A DNA stretch of 64,000 nucleotides from Coriolopsis trogii (Eukaryota; Basidiomycota; Agaricomycetes; Polyporales; Polyporaceae): NCBI GenBank assembly GCA_020543525.1, contig JAHYIO010000005.1, forward strand, positions 1,116,001 to 1,180,000. Direction: 5' to 3'. The position numbers and the translations under genes are program-made. Positions within the stretch are counted from its first letter, which is position 1, and each line of letters begins with the position of its first letter. Below, piece by piece: positions 63,156 through 64,000 of the stretch. Under the pieces are notes generated by a model that worked only from the letters and a program-made list of their open reading frames with translations, was not told the DNA's origin and made no database searches.

Positions 63156-63997
63156 ATGTCCACCAACTACGAAAACGACCCGTTCTACCTGAGGTATGAA
63201 GATACGAAGATAGCCTCTCGGCGTGTGCAGGATTAACTTCTTGCTCACGCCTCCCCTCAGATACTAGTAAGTTCGACGCGTCGTACTCTACCTGTCGAGC
63301 TCCCAGACTGATTTTTGTCTGCAGCACAGGTCACTCGGGCAAGCACGGCCACGAGTTTCTGGAGTTTGAGTACTCTCATGGACGGCTGCGCTACGCGAAC
63401 AACTCCAACTACCGGAACGACAGTCTTATCCGCAAAGAGAGTACGTCACCCATCTCTGGTTTACGACTTTGCTGCGGCAGGTGCTGTTGAGTGTCCTGGA
63501 ATGCTCATATACGTGGCGCTGTGCCTAGTGTGGGTTGGGCCTCTGGTCGTGAAGGAGCTGAAGCGTATCGTCGAGTCCAGCGAGATTACGAAGTGAGTAT
63601 TCTCTTCGTTGCTCGTCGGGAGGCGCTGTCCGTATTGACGTGTCCATCGTCGCCATACAGGGAAGATGACACGAACTGGCCCAAGAAGAACATCGTTGGC
63701 AAGCAGGAGCTCGAGATCCGTATTGGCAACGACCACATCGCTTTCGAGGTACGTTTCCGAGTATGACCTTCGCGTGCGTGAAGTACCAATGAGACACGTA
63801 TAGACGGCGAAAATCGGCTCTTTGGTCGAGGTTGCAGACAGCGAAGATCCGGAGGGCTTGCGTGTCTTCTACTACCTCGTGCAAGATCTCAAGGTTCGTT
63901 CCTCGGAGTCTTGACTTGACAAGTCGTGCTTACGCAAATCCTGCAGTGCCTCATCTTCTCCCTCATTTCTCTGCATTTCAAGATCAAGCCTATATAG
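63156..63997 (+). CDS. Mago nashi (exon junction complex core subunit)
   Basis: Exons 63156-63193, 63261-63266, 63325-63440, 63529-63592, 63661-63748, 63804-63893 and 63947-63997 total 453 nt and give 150 residues, the family length. The protein reads [40 protein letters not shown], then [40 protein letters not shown] and [20 protein letters not shown]. Mago binds Y14 and is deposited on spliced mRNA. The second exon is only six bases long and encodes parts of the conserved Arg-Tyr-Tyr; without it the frame fails. Only three bases follow the stop codon in this window. Confidence 0.96.
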
Positions 63998-64000
63998 ACG

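Overview
The window is nuclear DNA of a filamentous basidiomycete, most likely a wood-decay agaricomycete related to the polypores. Genes are densely packed on both strands and interrupted by many short introns (about 43-70 nt, GT..AG). The content is typical of that group: FunK1 kinases, HET-domain genes, a Rua1-type regulator and DNA transposons. The supplied reading frames sometimes begin at TTG or GTG, so starts below were chosen at real ATG codons, and exon joins were kept only where reading phase and family motifs agree.

Layout. 0.5-7 kb: valyl-tRNA synthetase (-) and a divergent DEUBAD/Asx-homology gene (+). 7-13.4 kb: a HET-domain gene (-) with one in-frame stop, MID1 calcium-channel subunit (+), a possible very small gene and a short membrane-anchored unknown. 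13.7-17.3 kb: an unrecognised gene (-) with a Tc1-type element inside one intron. 17.4-23.1 kb: proteasome beta2 (-), Gvp36-type BAR protein (+), a 606-bp MITE and an aldehyde dehydrogenase (+). 23.5-27.4 kb: two tandem short-chain dehydrogenases (-). 28.9-33 kb: uricase (-), mitochondrial ribosomal protein S10 (-), SUS1 (+). 33.3-37 kb: FunK1 kinase copy A (+). 37.4-45.1 kb: bifunctional lysine-ketoglutarate reductase/saccharopine dehydrogenase (-), a p24 cargo receptor (-), a Rua1-type regulator (+). 45.3-47 kb: a palindromic element with 451-bp arms. 47.2-56.8 kb: PEX1, a PTC7-type phosphatase and an F-box protein (all +). 57.5-59 kb: a decayed HET gene. 59.4-63.1 kb: FunK1 copy B, the inverted partner of copy A. 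63.2-64 kb: mago nashi (+) with a six-base exon.

Most genes are ordinary housekeeping functions: translation, proteasome, peroxisome import, purine and lysine catabolism, secretory transport, mRNA export and the exon junction complex. The unusual material is structural. Four DNA elements sit inside introns, one sits in a promoter, a 3.7-kb kinase segment is present as an inverted pair bracketing about 22 kb, and both HET genes carry amber codons. I found no CRISPR, rRNA, convincing tRNA or clustered defence system, and nothing I would call an entirely new biochemical pathway.
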